This document shows positions 49,978-59,510 of a stretch of 64,000 nucleotides of DNA, in pieces. Below the pieces are notes generated by a model. That model searched no databases, was not told the DNA's origin, and saw nothing but the letters and a program-made list of their open reading frames with translations. Source of the DNA: Seongchinamella unica (lineage in GTDB: Bacteria; Pseudomonadota; Gammaproteobacteria; Pseudomonadales; Halieaceae); NCBI RefSeq assembly GCF_004354085.1, contig NZ_SMSE01000001.1:109335-173334 (forward strand), in the 5' to 3' direction. The number at the start of each line of letters is the position of its first letter. Positions within the stretch are counted from its first letter, which is position 1. The translations under genes and the position numbers were made by a program.

Positions 49978-50849
49978 TAAACTGATGCGGCCTCCAGGGC
50001 TGCCTTCACCTCGGCGTGAAATTTCGGGTCCAGGGGGGTCAGCGGCAGGCGGATGCCTTCCTCGATCAATCCCTGTTGCCACAGGGCCCACTTCACCGGT
50101 ATCGGGTTTGCCTCCAGGAACAGGGCACGGTTTAGCGGGGTAAGCCTGTCATTGATCGCGGTGGCCGCTTCGCGGTCACCTGCTGCCGCGCTGGCACACA
50201 GCTGGGCCATTTGCCGGGGGGCCACGTTGGCCGTGACCGATATATTGCCCTTACCCCCCGCCAGGATCAGTTCCATTGCGGTGGGGTCGTCGCCGGAATA
50301 TACGGCAATGTGGTCGCCACAGCGGGCAATCAGGTCGCGTCCTCGATCGAGATCACCGGTTGCATCCTTGATACCGACAATATTGTCAATGGAAGCCAGT
50401 TGCTCGACCGTGTCATTGTGCATGTCCACAGCAGTCCTGCCGGGCACATTGTACAGCACCTGGGGGATCGCCACTGCCTCGGCCACCGCTTTGAAGTGCT
50501 CGTAAAGGCCACGCTGGGTGGGGCGGTTGTAGTAGGGAGTCACCAGCAGGCAGGCGTCAGCACCGGCGTCGGCCGCGGCCCGGGTGAGCTCAATGGCCTC
50601 CCAGGTGGCATTGGCGCCGGTCCCGGCAAGAATCGGCAGCTTGCCGCCGACATGGTCCACGGCATGCCTGATGACCTGGCAGTGCTCGGGAACACTCAAG
50701 GTGGCACTTTCACCGGTCGTACCGACGGCACCGATGGCACCAGTACCGGCTTCGATATGCAGGTCCAGGAGGCGCTCGAGCGCCTCCCAATCGACGCTGC
50801 CGTCTGGGTGCATTGGCGTAACCAGGGCGACGATACTGCCGGTAATCAT
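49977..50849 (-). CDS. dapA: 4-hydroxy-tetrahydrodipicolinate synthase
   Basis: DapA condenses pyruvate with aspartate semialdehyde, the first step of the lysine/diaminopimelate branch. The 290-residue product has [30 protein letters not shown], the active-site Tyr in [10 protein letters not shown], the Schiff-base Lys in GIKDATGD, and PIPVKWAL near the end. ATG 50849 follows GGAGAG. It is first in dapA-bamC-MBL and divergent from the DUF3806 gene, with 152 bases between the starts. Confidence 0.98.
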   Translation of the reverse strand: MITGSIVALVTPMHPDGSVDWEALERLLDLHIEAGTGAIGAVGTTGESATLSVPEHCQVIRHAVDHVGGKLPILAGTGANATWEAIELTRAAADAGADACLLVTPYYNRPTQRGLYEHFKAVAEAVAIPQVLYNVPGRTAVDMHNDTVEQLASIDNIVGIKDATGDLDRGRDLIARCGDHIAVYSGDDPTAMELILAGGKGNISVTANVAPRQMAQLCASAAAGDREAATAINDRLTPLNRALFLEANPIPVKWALWQQGLIEEGIRLPLTPLDPKFHAEVKAALEAASV

Positions 50850-51001
50850 TCGAACTCTCCGAAAATGCTGACGGGGACCACCTGCCGTGGCCCGTCCGTG
50901 GGGAAGATGGCCATTATCCATGTCGGCGCAGCAATGACAACCGGCTTGGGTCAAAATGCCAGCGGCTGCTATGCTTCGAAAAAACCTGTGGAGGTAGCAC
51001 C

Positions 51002-51511
51002 ATGATCCTTTTATCTCGCGCACTGCTGGTCCTGCTGGCCTGCACCCTGGTGGCGGCTCACGCAGCCCAGGCACAGGATGAACCTGATGTCAGTGAGCCG
51101 ACGGCCATCGACAGGCAATACATGCAGCATCAACGACAGCAACTCGACGAGCTTGCCGCGCGTCACTACGGACGCCGGTTTACCGGCGACAAGGACGGGG
51201 ACCTGGCCCTGCTGCAGCGTCTGCTCGATGACCAGCTGGTTCGCGGCGACCAGACCGAGCAACTGCAGGGGATGGGCATTATTCTGGGTGACCTGCTGGC
51301 CCGTGAACAGGGACTGCACTGGGTGGTCTACGAGGACAAACTGGGGCGCAGCCGGGCCCTGCGCTACCGGGAGACGGATAACTACCTGTTCCCGGTTACC
51401 ATGATTTCCCGGCGACGGGAGGTGGGCAATACGACGCCGGTAGCTGACATTTACCAAAAAGCGGAGGATGCTATCAGCGAGGCACTGCCACCGCTGCCCT
51501 TTCAGCAGTAA
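51002..51511 (+). CDS. Exported DUF3806-like protein, function unknown
   Basis: The 169-residue product has a signal peptide (residues 1 to about 24, ending AQAQD), a helical region ([21 protein letters not shown]), then [42 protein letters not shown], which I recognise as DUF3806-like. It should be periplasmic. GTGGAGG lies just before the ATG. It precedes the MCE transport operon by 66 bases on the same strand, so it may be part of it, but a separate promoter (TTGGGT-18-TATGCT upstream) is possible. Confidence 0.75.
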   Translation: MILLSRALLVLLACTLVAAHAAQAQDEPDVSEPTAIDRQYMQHQRQQLDELAARHYGRRFTGDKDGDLALLQRLLDDQLVRGDQTEQLQGMGIILGDLLAREQGLHWVVYEDKLGRSRALRYRETDNYLFPVTMISRRREVGNTTPVADIYQKAEDAISEALPPLPFQQ

Positions 51512-51577
51512 ACAACATGGCATTTGCCCCCGGAAATTATTAGACTGAACCCTCTTCCCAGCGAGCAACGCGACTGC

Positions 51578-52708
51578 ATGAGCCAACTGCCACCCGGATT
51601 CGACCTGCTGACCGATGACCGGGACAGCGCCGTGCTTCAGCTGACCGGTGACTGGATCCAGGGCCAGACGCACCGGGACTTCCAGGTGTTAAAGGATGAG
51701 CTCTGCTGCCTCACCGCGCCGGAACTGGTGGTGGATGGTTCCAGGCTGGGCCGCTGGGATTCGATTCTGATGGCATTCCTGCTCCAGTCCTACAACCAGT
51801 GCCAGGAAGACAACATACGTTTCACCACCCGCAATCTCCCCGACGGGGTGAATCAGCTGCTGGACGTGGCGACCGCTGTACCTCCACATGCACCATCGGC
51901 TGCCAGCAGCCCACCGTGGTACAACGCACTCAGTCCGGCGCGACTCGTCAATGAGCTACGCCATCACGGCAGGGAGGCACTGGCATTCCTCGGCGAGCTC
52001 AGCATCGCCCTTTGGCGGCTGGCGCTGGGGCGGGCCAACACCCGCTTCAGCGACTTCAGGCAGTTCTGCTACCAGGCCGGTCCCGATGCCTTTGCCATCA
52101 TCAGTCTTACCAGCGTGCTCGTGGGCATGATTCTCGCCTACCTGGGTGCGGTCCAGTTGCAGCAGTTCGGGGCCGAGATTTACGTCGCTGACCTGGTGGT
52201 CATCGGTATGCTCAGGGAGATGGGGGCGCTGATGGCCGCCATCGTCATGGCGGGCCGAACAGGGGCCGCCTATGCCGCCCAACTGGGCACCATGCAGGGC
52301 AACGAGGAAATCGATGCTATCAGCACCATGGGCGTTTCGCCCATGGAGTTCCTGGTCGTGCCGCGCTTGCTGGCGCTGGTGGTAATGATGCCCTTACTCA
52401 CCCTGTACGCCAACTTGTTGGGCATTATCGGCGGCGGCATCGTTGCCGGCGGAATGGGAATTGCACCACTGATGTTCATTTCCGAGGGAGAGTCGGCGCT
52501 CGGTATGCACCATCTTATCGTGGGGCTGATCAAAAGCGTGGTGTTCGGCCTGCTGATCGCCGTGGCCGGTTGCCGCTCCGGCATCAACAGTGGCCGCAGC
52601 AGTGCCGCGGTCGGCCAGGCGGCTACCGAGGCGGTGGTGACCGCCATCGTTTACCTGATCGTCGCAGACGCGGCCATCAACATCATCTGCCAGCAACTGG
52701 AGATCTGA
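51578..52708 (+). CDS. MCE-system permease with fused N-terminal STAS domain (MlaB-MlaE fusion)
   Basis: The 376-residue product joins an N-terminal STAS-like domain (about 1-105; LLTDDRDSAVLQLTGDW, LVVDGSRLGRWDSILMAFLLQSY) to a MlaE-type permease of about five helices (residues 145-376). The permease has GREALAFLGEL, AYLGAVQLQQFGAEIYVADLVVIGMLREMGALMAAIVMAGRTGAAYAAQLGTM and the coupling EEIDAISTMGVSPMEFLVVPRLLAL. In E. coli MlaB and MlaE are separate proteins. ATG 51578 is used; a TTG start 18 codons upstream is possible. Its stop overlaps the ATPase start (TGATG). Confidence 0.92.
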   Translation: MSQLPPGFDLLTDDRDSAVLQLTGDWIQGQTHRDFQVLKDELCCLTAPELVVDGSRLGRWDSILMAFLLQSYNQCQEDNIRFTTRNLPDGVNQLLDVATAVPPHAPSAASSPPWYNALSPARLVNELRHHGREALAFLGELSIALWRLALGRANTRFSDFRQFCYQAGPDAFAIISLTSVLVGMILAYLGAVQLQQFGAEIYVADLVVIGMLREMGALMAAIVMAGRTGAAYAAQLGTMQGNEEIDAISTMGVSPMEFLVVPRLLALVVMMPLLTLYANLLGIIGGGIVAGGMGIAPLMFISEGESALGMHHLIVGLIKSVVFGLLIAVAGCRSGINSGRSSAAVGQAATEAVVTAIVYLIVADAAINIICQQLEI

Positions 52709-53478
52709 TGAGCGATCCGCACATCCAGATTCGCAACCTGACCATGGCCTACGGGTCACGGGTGATTCAACAGGACCTTGATTTCGACATCAATCGCGGC
52801 GATATCTTTGTCATCATGGGAGGCAGCGGTTGCGGCAAGAGCACCCTGCTCAAACACATGCTGGGCCTGCTACAGCCCCGGCAGGGTGACATACTCTACA
52901 ACAACGAGAGCTTTGTTAATGCCAGCCCCAAGCAGCAGGACAGTATGCGCCAGCGCTGGGGCATCACCTACCAGAGCGGCGGACTGTTCAGCGCCATGAC
53001 ACTGGCGGAGAACGTCAATCTGCCGCTCCAGCTCTACACCAGTTATTCCGACGCCGACCGGGCTGACATCATCGCCTACAAGCTCGCGCTGGTGGGCCTG
53101 GCGGGTTATCAGGAGTACTACCCCTCGGAAATCAGCGGCGGCATGCGCAAGCGGGCAGCCCTGGCGCGGGCGATTGCCCTGGAGCCGGAAATCCTGTTTT
53201 TCGATGAACCCTCCGCCGGCCTGGACCCGATCAGTTCATGCCTGCTGGATGACCTGATAGAGCAGCTACATGATTCAACCGGCGCAACCGTGGTGATGGT
53301 GACTCACGAACTACCGAGCATATTCGGCATCGCCACCAACTCGGTGTATCTGGATGCGAGCAGCAAGACCATGATTGCCTACGGCGACCCAAAACAACTC
53401 AGAGACCACAGTGACCAGCCAGTTGTGAGACAATTCCTGGCGCGCGAGTCAGGCTCGCTGCAGGAGGAGCAAGTATGA
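52708..53478 (+). CDS. MCE-system ABC transporter ATPase (MlaF-like)
   Basis: The 256-residue product is the ATPase of the lipid transporter, with Walker A GGSGCGKST, the Q-loop region WGITYQSGGLFSAMTLAENVNLPL, signature EISGGMRKRAALARAIA, Walker B LFFDEPSAGLDP, and the H-loop in VMVTHELPSIFGI. Its stop overlaps the MCE gene by four bases (ATGA). It is MlaF-like but belongs to an operon without mlaC. Confidence 0.95.
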   Translation: MSDPHIQIRNLTMAYGSRVIQQDLDFDINRGDIFVIMGGSGCGKSTLLKHMLGLLQPRQGDILYNNESFVNASPKQQDSMRQRWGITYQSGGLFSAMTLAENVNLPLQLYTSYSDADRADIIAYKLALVGLAGYQEYYPSEISGGMRKRAALARAIALEPEILFFDEPSAGLDPISSCLLDDLIEQLHDSTGATVVMVTHELPSIFGIATNSVYLDASSKTMIAYGDPKQLRDHSDQPVVRQFLARESGSLQEEQV

Positions 53479-54440
53479 GTGAAAAACCCCAAACGGTCGC
53501 CATTGGCGCGTTTGTCTTCGGTGGTCTGCTGATCGCCATCAGCGCCGTTATCTTTGCCCTCGGCACCGGCTTTGGCAAGGAACGCTCCACCGTGGTGATG
53601 GTGTTCGAAGGTTCGGTAAAGGGCCTGGCGATCGGCGCTCCGGTAGCCCTGCGCGGCGTGCAAATCGGACAGGTCACCGATATCGAGCTGATCCTGGACT
53701 CGGACACAGCAGAGCTCATCATGCTGGTGGAGGCGGAACTGCGCGGTGAAAATATCCGCCGCACCGGCACCAATACCGAGGGCCTGACCGAGGAGCTGAT
53801 CTCCCGTGGTCTGCGCGCACAGCTCAACACCCAGAGCATGCTCACCGGGCTGCTCTACGTGCAGCTGGACTTCCACCCTGACAGCGAACTCATCCTGGCG
53901 ACTATCGAGTCTCCGCACCTGCAGATCCCAGCCATTCCCACGGACCTGGAACGTTTTGCCCGCAAGCTGGAATCCATCGATTTCGCCAAGGTAGCCGCCG
54001 ACCTGGAAGAAATCGCAGCGGGAGTCAACAGCTTCATCACCGCTGAGGCCTTCCAGGCACTACCCGGCCAACTGCAGGACACCCTGGCTTCGGTGAGCGG
54101 CCTGACTGAGCAATTACAGGGGCAACTCGCCAGCACCGGACCAAAGCTGGACGCGGTGCTAGATGGCGCCGCAGTCACCGTGGACACCGCCAATGTCGAG
54201 CTGCCGCGACTGGCGGAACTGGTGGCAGGCAACCTGGAAGTCCTTGAACGGGCCATCGCCTCTTTTGAATCCGGGATGCGCAGTATCGACGAATTGGTGG
54301 ACTACGATTCGGCCACCGTCCACGAGCTCAACCGCGCTCTGCGCGATCTGTCACAGGCGGGCCGGGCGTTGCAACAGCTGGGCCAGGCCCTTGAAGAACA
54401 ACCGGAGTCGCTGATTCGCGGCAGGAGTGATGACCAGTGA
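53475..54440 (+). CDS. MCE-domain lipid-transport protein (MlaD/PqiB-like)
   Basis: The 321-residue product has an N-terminal membrane helix (about 12-33), one MCE domain (about 38-118: VFEGSVKGLAIGAPVALRGVQIGQVTDIEL, then EELISRGLRAQLNTQSMLTGLLYVQLDFHP), and a long helical C-terminal part rich in Leu, Ala and Glu, probably a coiled-coil needle. Single-MCE proteins form hexameric rings that shuttle lipids across the periplasm. The extended helix tail resembles LetB/PqiB-type tunnels more than MlaD (183 residues in E. coli). Confidence 0.92.
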   Translation: MSEKPQTVAIGAFVFGGLLIAISAVIFALGTGFGKERSTVVMVFEGSVKGLAIGAPVALRGVQIGQVTDIELILDSDTAELIMLVEAELRGENIRRTGTNTEGLTEELISRGLRAQLNTQSMLTGLLYVQLDFHPDSELILATIESPHLQIPAIPTDLERFARKLESIDFAKVAADLEEIAAGVNSFITAEAFQALPGQLQDTLASVSGLTEQLQGQLASTGPKLDAVLDGAAVTVDTANVELPRLAELVAGNLEVLERAIASFESGMRSIDELVDYDSATVHELNRALRDLSQAGRALQQLGQALEEQPESLIRGRSDDQ

Positions 54441-55057
54441 TAACTAGCGGACCGATCAAACTGTGGCTCGCACTGGGCCTGTTGCTGACGCTTGTTGCCT
54501 GTGGCAGCACGCCTCCGGCCCGGCACTACAAACTCAGCGCCCAGGGATCACTACCGGCGGCTTCCACCGGGCCCGCGCTGGGTGTGGGGCCGGTGAGTAT
54601 TCCCCAGTACCTGGACCGGGACGGTATCATCCGCAGTGATGGCGCCAACGGCCTGCGGATTGCCAGCACTGAACGCTGGGCGGAACCCCTGGACCAGGGC
54701 ATCACCCGGGTGCTGAGCCTCAACCTGGCGGGGTTGATGGAGACGCAGAACATCCAGCCATTTCCCTGGCACCCCAGACGCCAGCCGGACTTCGGGGTTA
54801 AAATACGCGTGCTGGCCATGGATGCCGACTCGACCCAGGCAACCCTGCTCACCGAGTGGCTGCTTTACCGGGTAAGCGACGGACAGGCCCTGCAGCAACG
54901 GCTGGAGGCCTACAGCAGGACGTTCAGGGTGGCAGATCCTGACGCCGGTGAAATTGCCGCCGCCTACAGCGAATTGCTCTATCAGCTGAGCGGAGACATC
55001 GCCGACGCACTGTCGCCACTTGCAACCGCGGTCAACAGGCCGGACAGCGCCGAATAA
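54437..55057 (+). CDS. ABC-type transport auxiliary lipoprotein (PqiC-like)
   Basis: The 206-residue product has a lipobox (LTLVACGS, Cys at about 23), then PPARHYKLSAQG and the ABC_trans_aux fold: GVGPVSIPQYLDRDGIIRSDGANGLRIASTERWAEPLDQGITRVLSLNL. PqiC is the outer-membrane lipoprotein that works with PqiB. The start is GTG 54437, overlapping the MCE gene stop. It completes the four-gene unit permease-ATPase-MCE-lipoprotein. Confidence 0.9.
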   Translation: MITSGPIKLWLALGLLLTLVACGSTPPARHYKLSAQGSLPAASTGPALGVGPVSIPQYLDRDGIIRSDGANGLRIASTERWAEPLDQGITRVLSLNLAGLMETQNIQPFPWHPRRQPDFGVKIRVLAMDADSTQATLLTEWLLYRVSDGQALQQRLEAYSRTFRVADPDAGEIAAAYSELLYQLSGDIADALSPLATAVNRPDSAE

Positions 55058-55080
55058 TTGCCGCCCCGGCAGGCGCCCGG

Positions 55081-55845
55081 TTAGAAATCGTCGCTGCGTA
55101 ACATGGCGTCAGAGCCGCCATCGACAAACACTACCGAACCGCAGACAAAGTTTGCGTCCTCGCTGAGCAGAAAGCGCATGACATTGGCAATCTGCTCCGG
55201 CTGGGCAGTCCCTCCCCAGGGCACACTCTTGCCGAAGGCCTGCATGGCCGGCCCCAATTCATCATCGGACATTACCTGCTCCGACAGTGGTGTCCGGGTG
55301 ATTCCGGGAGCAACCGCATTCATCCGCACCCCCGCCCGGGCATAGGAGACAATATTGCGTCGCATCCAGGTGGTGACGGCGCGCTTGGAACCCGCGTAGG
55401 CAGTGTGACCGTCACGGATTTCAATGTGGGCACAGGCGGCCAGTTCGTCACCCGCGAGGCAGGCATCCACAAACGGGTCATCACGGGGAATCATGGGAGC
55501 GGAGTTGGAAGCGACGATCAGCACGCTGCCGCGCTTCATCGCAACCAGGTCTTTCAGCCCCTCTACCGTCGCCACCACCGCGAAATAGTTGACCTGTGCG
55601 ATCAGCGACAGCGGCCTGGCAACCGGCGGCAGGCCGGCGCAGGGAATGAAGCCGTCCAGTCCGTCGGGGGCGCGTTCGCGAATCCCGGCAATGGCGGCCT
55701 CCCGTCCCTCTGCGGTGGAGAGGTCGGCGATCACGTCCCCGGCTTTGATGTCGACAGAAACAAGCTCATGGCCCGCCGCAAGTAACTGGCTCTTTAATGC
55801 AGCGCCAATACCGGTGGCTGCACCCGTGATGGCATAAATACCCAT
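55081..55845 (-). CDS. HsdA-like 3-alpha-hydroxysteroid dehydrogenase / carbonyl reductase (SDR)
   Basis: The 254-residue product is an SDR with cofactor motif TGAATGIG, the DLSTAEGREAAI segment, and catalytic YAGSK. The pattern, including VIADLSTAEGR, VNYFA and the ending VDGGSDAMLRSDDF, closely follows Comamonas 3-alpha-hydroxysteroid dehydrogenase/carbonyl reductase, which oxidises the 3-hydroxyl of steroids. ATG 55845 gives the family N-terminus. It faces away from the TonB receptor and converges with the MCE operon. Substrate specificity is inference. Confidence 0.82.
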   Translation of the reverse strand: MGIYAITGAATGIGAALKSQLLAAGHELVSVDIKAGDVIADLSTAEGREAAIAGIRERAPDGLDGFIPCAGLPPVARPLSLIAQVNYFAVVATVEGLKDLVAMKRGSVLIVASNSAPMIPRDDPFVDACLAGDELAACAHIEIRDGHTAYAGSKRAVTTWMRRNIVSYARAGVRMNAVAPGITRTPLSEQVMSDDELGPAMQAFGKSVPWGGTAQPEQIANVMRFLLSEDANFVCGSVVFVDGGSDAMLRSDDF

Positions 55846-56180
55846 GTCAACATTCCCGCTCAATCAATGAACCGGCATTCTCTACCATCGGCACGGGTGT
55901 GCCCATGACCCCCGTAAATGCTTTTCAGCCTGGTTTAAGATTTCGTATGAAAAATGGCGGGAAAGTACAAAAACCAATCAACGACAGCATAAAATGGCAC
56001 AGCCGTCCCGCTTCTGGGTTAAAATGCCCCGTGTCCATTAACCAATAAGAAACAAGAAATCAGTAGAAATAACAACAGCCTGACAGGTTCCAGAGCCGAC
56101 CACTGGCGAGCCCTCAATCGCCGTGGACTGATCAGGACCGGAAAACGGCGCATCACACTAACAAATGCGAGACCTGAAAA
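55846..56180. other. Upstream region of the TonB receptor
   Basis: This 335-base stretch between the divergent SDR and the receptor holds no gene. It is AT-richer than average around 55940-56070 and contains a short inverted repeat (56017-56043). Promoters for both genes are expected here; I could not assign clear boxes. Confidence 0.6.
56017..56043. promoter_or_regulatory. Inverted repeat, candidate operator
   Basis: GGTTAA at 56017-56022 is matched by TTAACC at 56038-56043; the repeat extends inward to AATG and CAT. It lies about 140 bases before the TonB receptor start, and about 170 bases before the SDR start on the other strand. TetR- and similar regulators of steroid catabolism bind such short palindromes; no regulator is encoded here. 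The match could be chance. Confidence 0.3.
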
Positions 56181-58694
56181 ATGACCAACCAACCCCCTTT
56201 CCGCCGGGCGGCCCCCGCGTTGCCTTCGCCACTTTTCCGAGCCGTGAAATCTGCCACACTGATACTGGGCGCCTCCACATTCGCCGTCACCGCGCTGGCC
56301 CAGGAAGAAGCCAGTCAGGGTCGTTACAACCTGCAGCTGGAGGAGATCATCGTCACCGCCCAGAAGCGGGAAGAAAGTTTTATGACCGTACCCGGAGCGG
56401 TGAACGCTTTCACCGCCCAGGACATGGTTAACACCGGCGCCGCCACCATCCAGGACATCGACGCCTTCATGCCCGGTGTGGAGATCGGCGACGCGGTAGG
56501 CGGTTCCACCCAGCTGGGTATTACCGTGCGCGGTGTCAGCAGCCCCAACATCAGCTCTGGCCAGGACCCTTCGGTCGCGACCTTTTACGACGGCTCCTAT
56601 ATGCCGAGGGCCGTGACCTCGATTCCCTTTACCGACATTGCCCGGACGGAGGTTCTGAAAGGCCCCCAGGGCACCCTGTTCGGCCGCAACTCCACTGCCG
56701 GGGTCATCAATATCGTACCGAACAGACCCCATGAGGAGTTCGAGGGGTTTGCCAAGGCGCGCCTGGGTACCAATGATCTGGTACGCGTCGAAGGCATGGT
56801 CAACACGCCGCTGACCGAAAAACTGTTCCTGCGGGCTAATGTTTTCAGCAATCAGCGCAGTGGTAACACCGAGACCGCGACCAACGGCGGCGATTTTCGT
56901 GACGAGGGTTACTGGGCGGCTCGCGGCGTCTTGCTGTGGCAACTCAGTGAAGACACCGATATTCAGCTCGCGGCGGACTACGAAGATCGCGACGAAATGC
57001 CCCGCCCGGCGATCGGCGTGAGCAAATATGCTTATCAGGGCAGCAATGACCCCTTCCGCAGCAAGGACAAGCACGATATCGCCGGCGCGGGTAAAAGTTA
57101 CAACGCCGAGCGTAACAATGAGGAAGAGACACGCGAGATGTACGGCGTGTCGCTACAGATTAACCACGCGATCAATGACGCCTGGGACATGTTCGGCATC
57201 GTCAGCTATCGCGACTGGGACACCACCAACCTGCAGGAAGAGGACGGCACGCCCGCAGCCCGTCGCTACCTGGACACCAACAATATTGAAGATTCGGACA
57301 TTTTCTACTCGGAAGTCCGCTTCAATTATGTCGATGACAGAATCAACCTGATCACCGGGGCCAACTACAGTCAGGAGGAGGTGTTCCAGCGTACCGACAT
57401 CGGCCTGCTTACCGATTCCTACATGCAATTCCTCAGCGCTGAATTACTGCCGGGCGCCCAGGAACTGGGTTTGATACCCCCGGATGTGGAGCTGGGCCCT
57501 GACGATCATATCTGGGATTACTTCGGCCAGGAGCCGGATGCCACCTACCTGTTCTTCTCGGGCTTCGCCTCCGAGCAGACCGGGGTACCGACTGCGGTGT
57601 TACCCCCCAGCTTCTCCGGACGGTACTTCACCGAGACCATGGATAACACCGGTGACTTCGTCAACTGGGGTATCTTCGTCGACCTGTCCTACCAGCTGAC
57701 CGATACCATTCGTCTCGCCGGCGGCCTCCGTTACAGCTACGACGAGAAGGACTATTCCTGGCAAACCCACGATAACAGCTTTGACGACTGGCCCTTCCTG
57801 CCCTTCCGGGTCAACTACATTCCGGCCCAGACTGGCGCCCCCCAGGACGCCTGGTACAACAAGTTCAGCACCAAGGACGACTGGAACAAAACCACCGGCC
57901 GATTCGTCGCTGACTGGCAGTTTACGGATTATGCAATGACCTACATCTCTGTCGCCACCGGCTACAAATCGGGCGGTTTTGACGGCCAGAGCTTTAACGC
58001 CTTCGTCACCGGTGCCTTTGATCCGGAAGAGATGACCAGCTATGAAATCGGCATCAAGGGTGATTTCTTCGATGACAGCCTGCGCGCGGAAGTGGCTTTG
58101 TTCCATCACGAACTGGATGGTCGCCAGCGCTCCACCGACATCAAGGAAGGCCCGGACGACCCAACCGCAGCACCCGGGGTGGTGAGCAGCGATGACGAGG
58201 CCGACGGCATCGAATTGGTGCTGACCTGGAACGTGACCGAGTCCCTGCGCCTCTCCGGATTGACCACCTACCGTGAGACCGAGAGCGTCTCAGAAGAGTA
58301 TTACAATGCGGCGGGTGAACTCTCCGGGGGAGAAAAAACCACCGGGGAAACCAATACCGAATACACCCTGAAGCTGGACTGGACACCGCAGATCGCCTAC
58401 GGCTATATGCTCCTGCATATGAACTACCAGTTCCGCGAAGATCCCGGTCCCAACGACAATACCGCGTTGTTCACCACCGGGCCCTGGTACTTCCAGGACA
58501 GGAAATACCTGAACGCGCGCCTGGCCTGGTCCAATGAGGAGGACAGCATTGAGGTTGCCCTTTGGGGTAACAACCTGCTGGATGAAGAGTACGCCGGCAA
58601 CCCGGGCGGTTTGGCCGCGGACGCCCTGGGCGCCTACCACACCTCTCCGGAAGACACCCTGACCTGGGGTGTGGACCTGCGCTATTCGTTCTAG
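56181..58694 (+). CDS. TonB-dependent outer-membrane receptor
   Basis: The 837-residue product has a signal peptide (about residues 1-42, cleavage near ALAQEE), a TonB-box/plug start (EIIVTAQKREESF), a plug domain (IQDIDAFMPGVEIGDAVGG, ARTEVLKGPQGTLFGRNSTAGVINIVPNRP) and a 22-strand barrel ending in the C-terminal Phe (WGVDLRYSF). It belongs to the broad group with VTAQKRxE openings that is expanded in Sphingomonads and Halieaceae. The ligand is not known; a lipophilic, perhaps steroid, substrate is suggested by the neighbours. Its stop overlaps the convergent SRAP gene. Confidence 0.93.
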   Translation: MTNQPPFRRAAPALPSPLFRAVKSATLILGASTFAVTALAQEEASQGRYNLQLEEIIVTAQKREESFMTVPGAVNAFTAQDMVNTGAATIQDIDAFMPGVEIGDAVGGSTQLGITVRGVSSPNISSGQDPSVATFYDGSYMPRAVTSIPFTDIARTEVLKGPQGTLFGRNSTAGVINIVPNRPHEEFEGFAKARLGTNDLVRVEGMVNTPLTEKLFLRANVFSNQRSGNTETATNGGDFRDEGYWAARGVLLWQLSEDTDIQLAADYEDRDEMPRPAIGVSKYAYQGSNDPFRSKDKHDIAGAGKSYNAERNNEEETREMYGVSLQINHAINDAWDMFGIVSYRDWDTTNLQEEDGTPAARRYLDTNNIEDSDIFYSEVRFNYVDDRINLITGANYSQEEVFQRTDIGLLTDSYMQFLSAELLPGAQELGLIPPDVELGPDDHIWDYFGQEPDATYLFFSGFASEQTGVPTAVLPPSFSGRYFTETMDNTGDFVNWGIFVDLSYQLTDTIRLAGGLRYSYDEKDYSWQTHDNSFDDWPFLPFRVNYIPAQTGAPQDAWYNKFSTKDDWNKTTGRFVADWQFTDYAMTYISVATGYKSGGFDGQSFNAFVTGAFDPEEMTSYEIGIKGDFFDDSLRAEVALFHHELDGRQRSTDIKEGPDDPTAAPGVVSSDDEADGIELVLTWNVTESLRLSGLTTYRETESVSEEYYNAAGELSGGEKTTGETNTEYTLKLDWTPQIAYGYMLLHMNYQFREDPGPNDNTALFTTGPWYFQDRKYLNARLAWSNEEDSIEVALWGNNLLDEEYAGNPGGLAADALGAYHTSPEDTLTWGVDLRYSF

Positions 58695-59371
58695 GTCGGG
58701 GCAAGCACAAGCACTTCCGCGATTTCCCGCAGCAGGTCCCCGGACTTGTTGCGGGCGTTATTCACCTCTCTCGACAAGGGTGCCAGCCGCCACTCCTGCT
58801 TCAGTTCACTGCGAAACAGGGGATCATCGGCCGCTATCGGCCGCGCATTGTCCAGCCAGCGCGCCTGCTCGCCGGCGTCCAGCACCACCGGCATACGCTG
58901 GTGCCAGGGCGCAAACGCCGGCGCTGCCGCGGTGGTTACCAGGGTACAGCTGAGCAGCTCGGAGCCATCCCCATTCCACACATCCCAGAGTGCGGCCGCG
59001 GCAAAAGCGCCACAGGCGTTACTGATCAACCAGGGTTGCTTCACCCCGCCCTCACTGCGCCACTCGATAAAGCTGCTCATGGGCACAATGCCACGCTGGC
59101 GCTTGAACGGGGTCTTGAAGGCCCGACTTGTGCCCAGGGTCTCGCTGCGGGCGTTGAACATGCTGTACTTCTGGTCCACCGCCGGTGCCCAGGCAGGGGT
59201 CAGCCACCAGCGGGCGGCGTCCAGTTGATTTCCCGATTCCAGCGTCCGCACCAGGCCTACCGCCTCGGTGGGGGCGATGTTGGCCCGGCTCGGCAGGCTG
59301 AGGTCTATGCCCAGATCCTGCAGCAGCCTCTGCAATCCGGGGCTGTCGATAACATTGAACCGTCCGCACAT
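58691..59371 (-). CDS. SRAP-domain abasic-site DNA-protein crosslinker (YedK/HMCES)
   Basis: The 226-residue product begins MCGRFNV; after Met removal Cys2 forms a thiazolidine crosslink with an abasic site in single-stranded DNA and shields it. Other family residues are visible in RANIAPTEAV, MSSFIEWRSEGG (catalytic Glu) and APWHQRMPVVLD (His). E. coli YedK has 222 residues. It stands alone between the TonB receptor and the thiolase pair and is probably not functionally related to them. Confidence 0.93.
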   Translation of the reverse strand: MCGRFNVIDSPGLQRLLQDLGIDLSLPSRANIAPTEAVGLVRTLESGNQLDAARWWLTPAWAPAVDQKYSMFNARSETLGTSRAFKTPFKRQRGIVPMSSFIEWRSEGGVKQPWLISNACGAFAAAALWDVWNGDGSELLSCTLVTTAAAPAFAPWHQRMPVVLDAGEQARWLDNARPIAADDPLFRSELKQEWRLAPLSREVNNARNKSGDLLREIAEVLVLAPT

Positions 59372-59510
59372 GGACCAACTCTGCCCAATTAAGCGCCCGC
59401 CGGCAAGGCAGGTCTGTATTGATATACCCGGCAGCCACTTGTCTGCCGCGCCCTTGCCTGCGTTACGGCCGGCGGTTTACCCTGAGCCGCGCTTTCCCCG
59501 GGAGACACCA

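Noticed and set aside
56019-57074. Minus-strand frame over the TonB receptor start
   Set aside because: Antisense of the receptor signal/plug region; no motif, and it would cross the promoter region.
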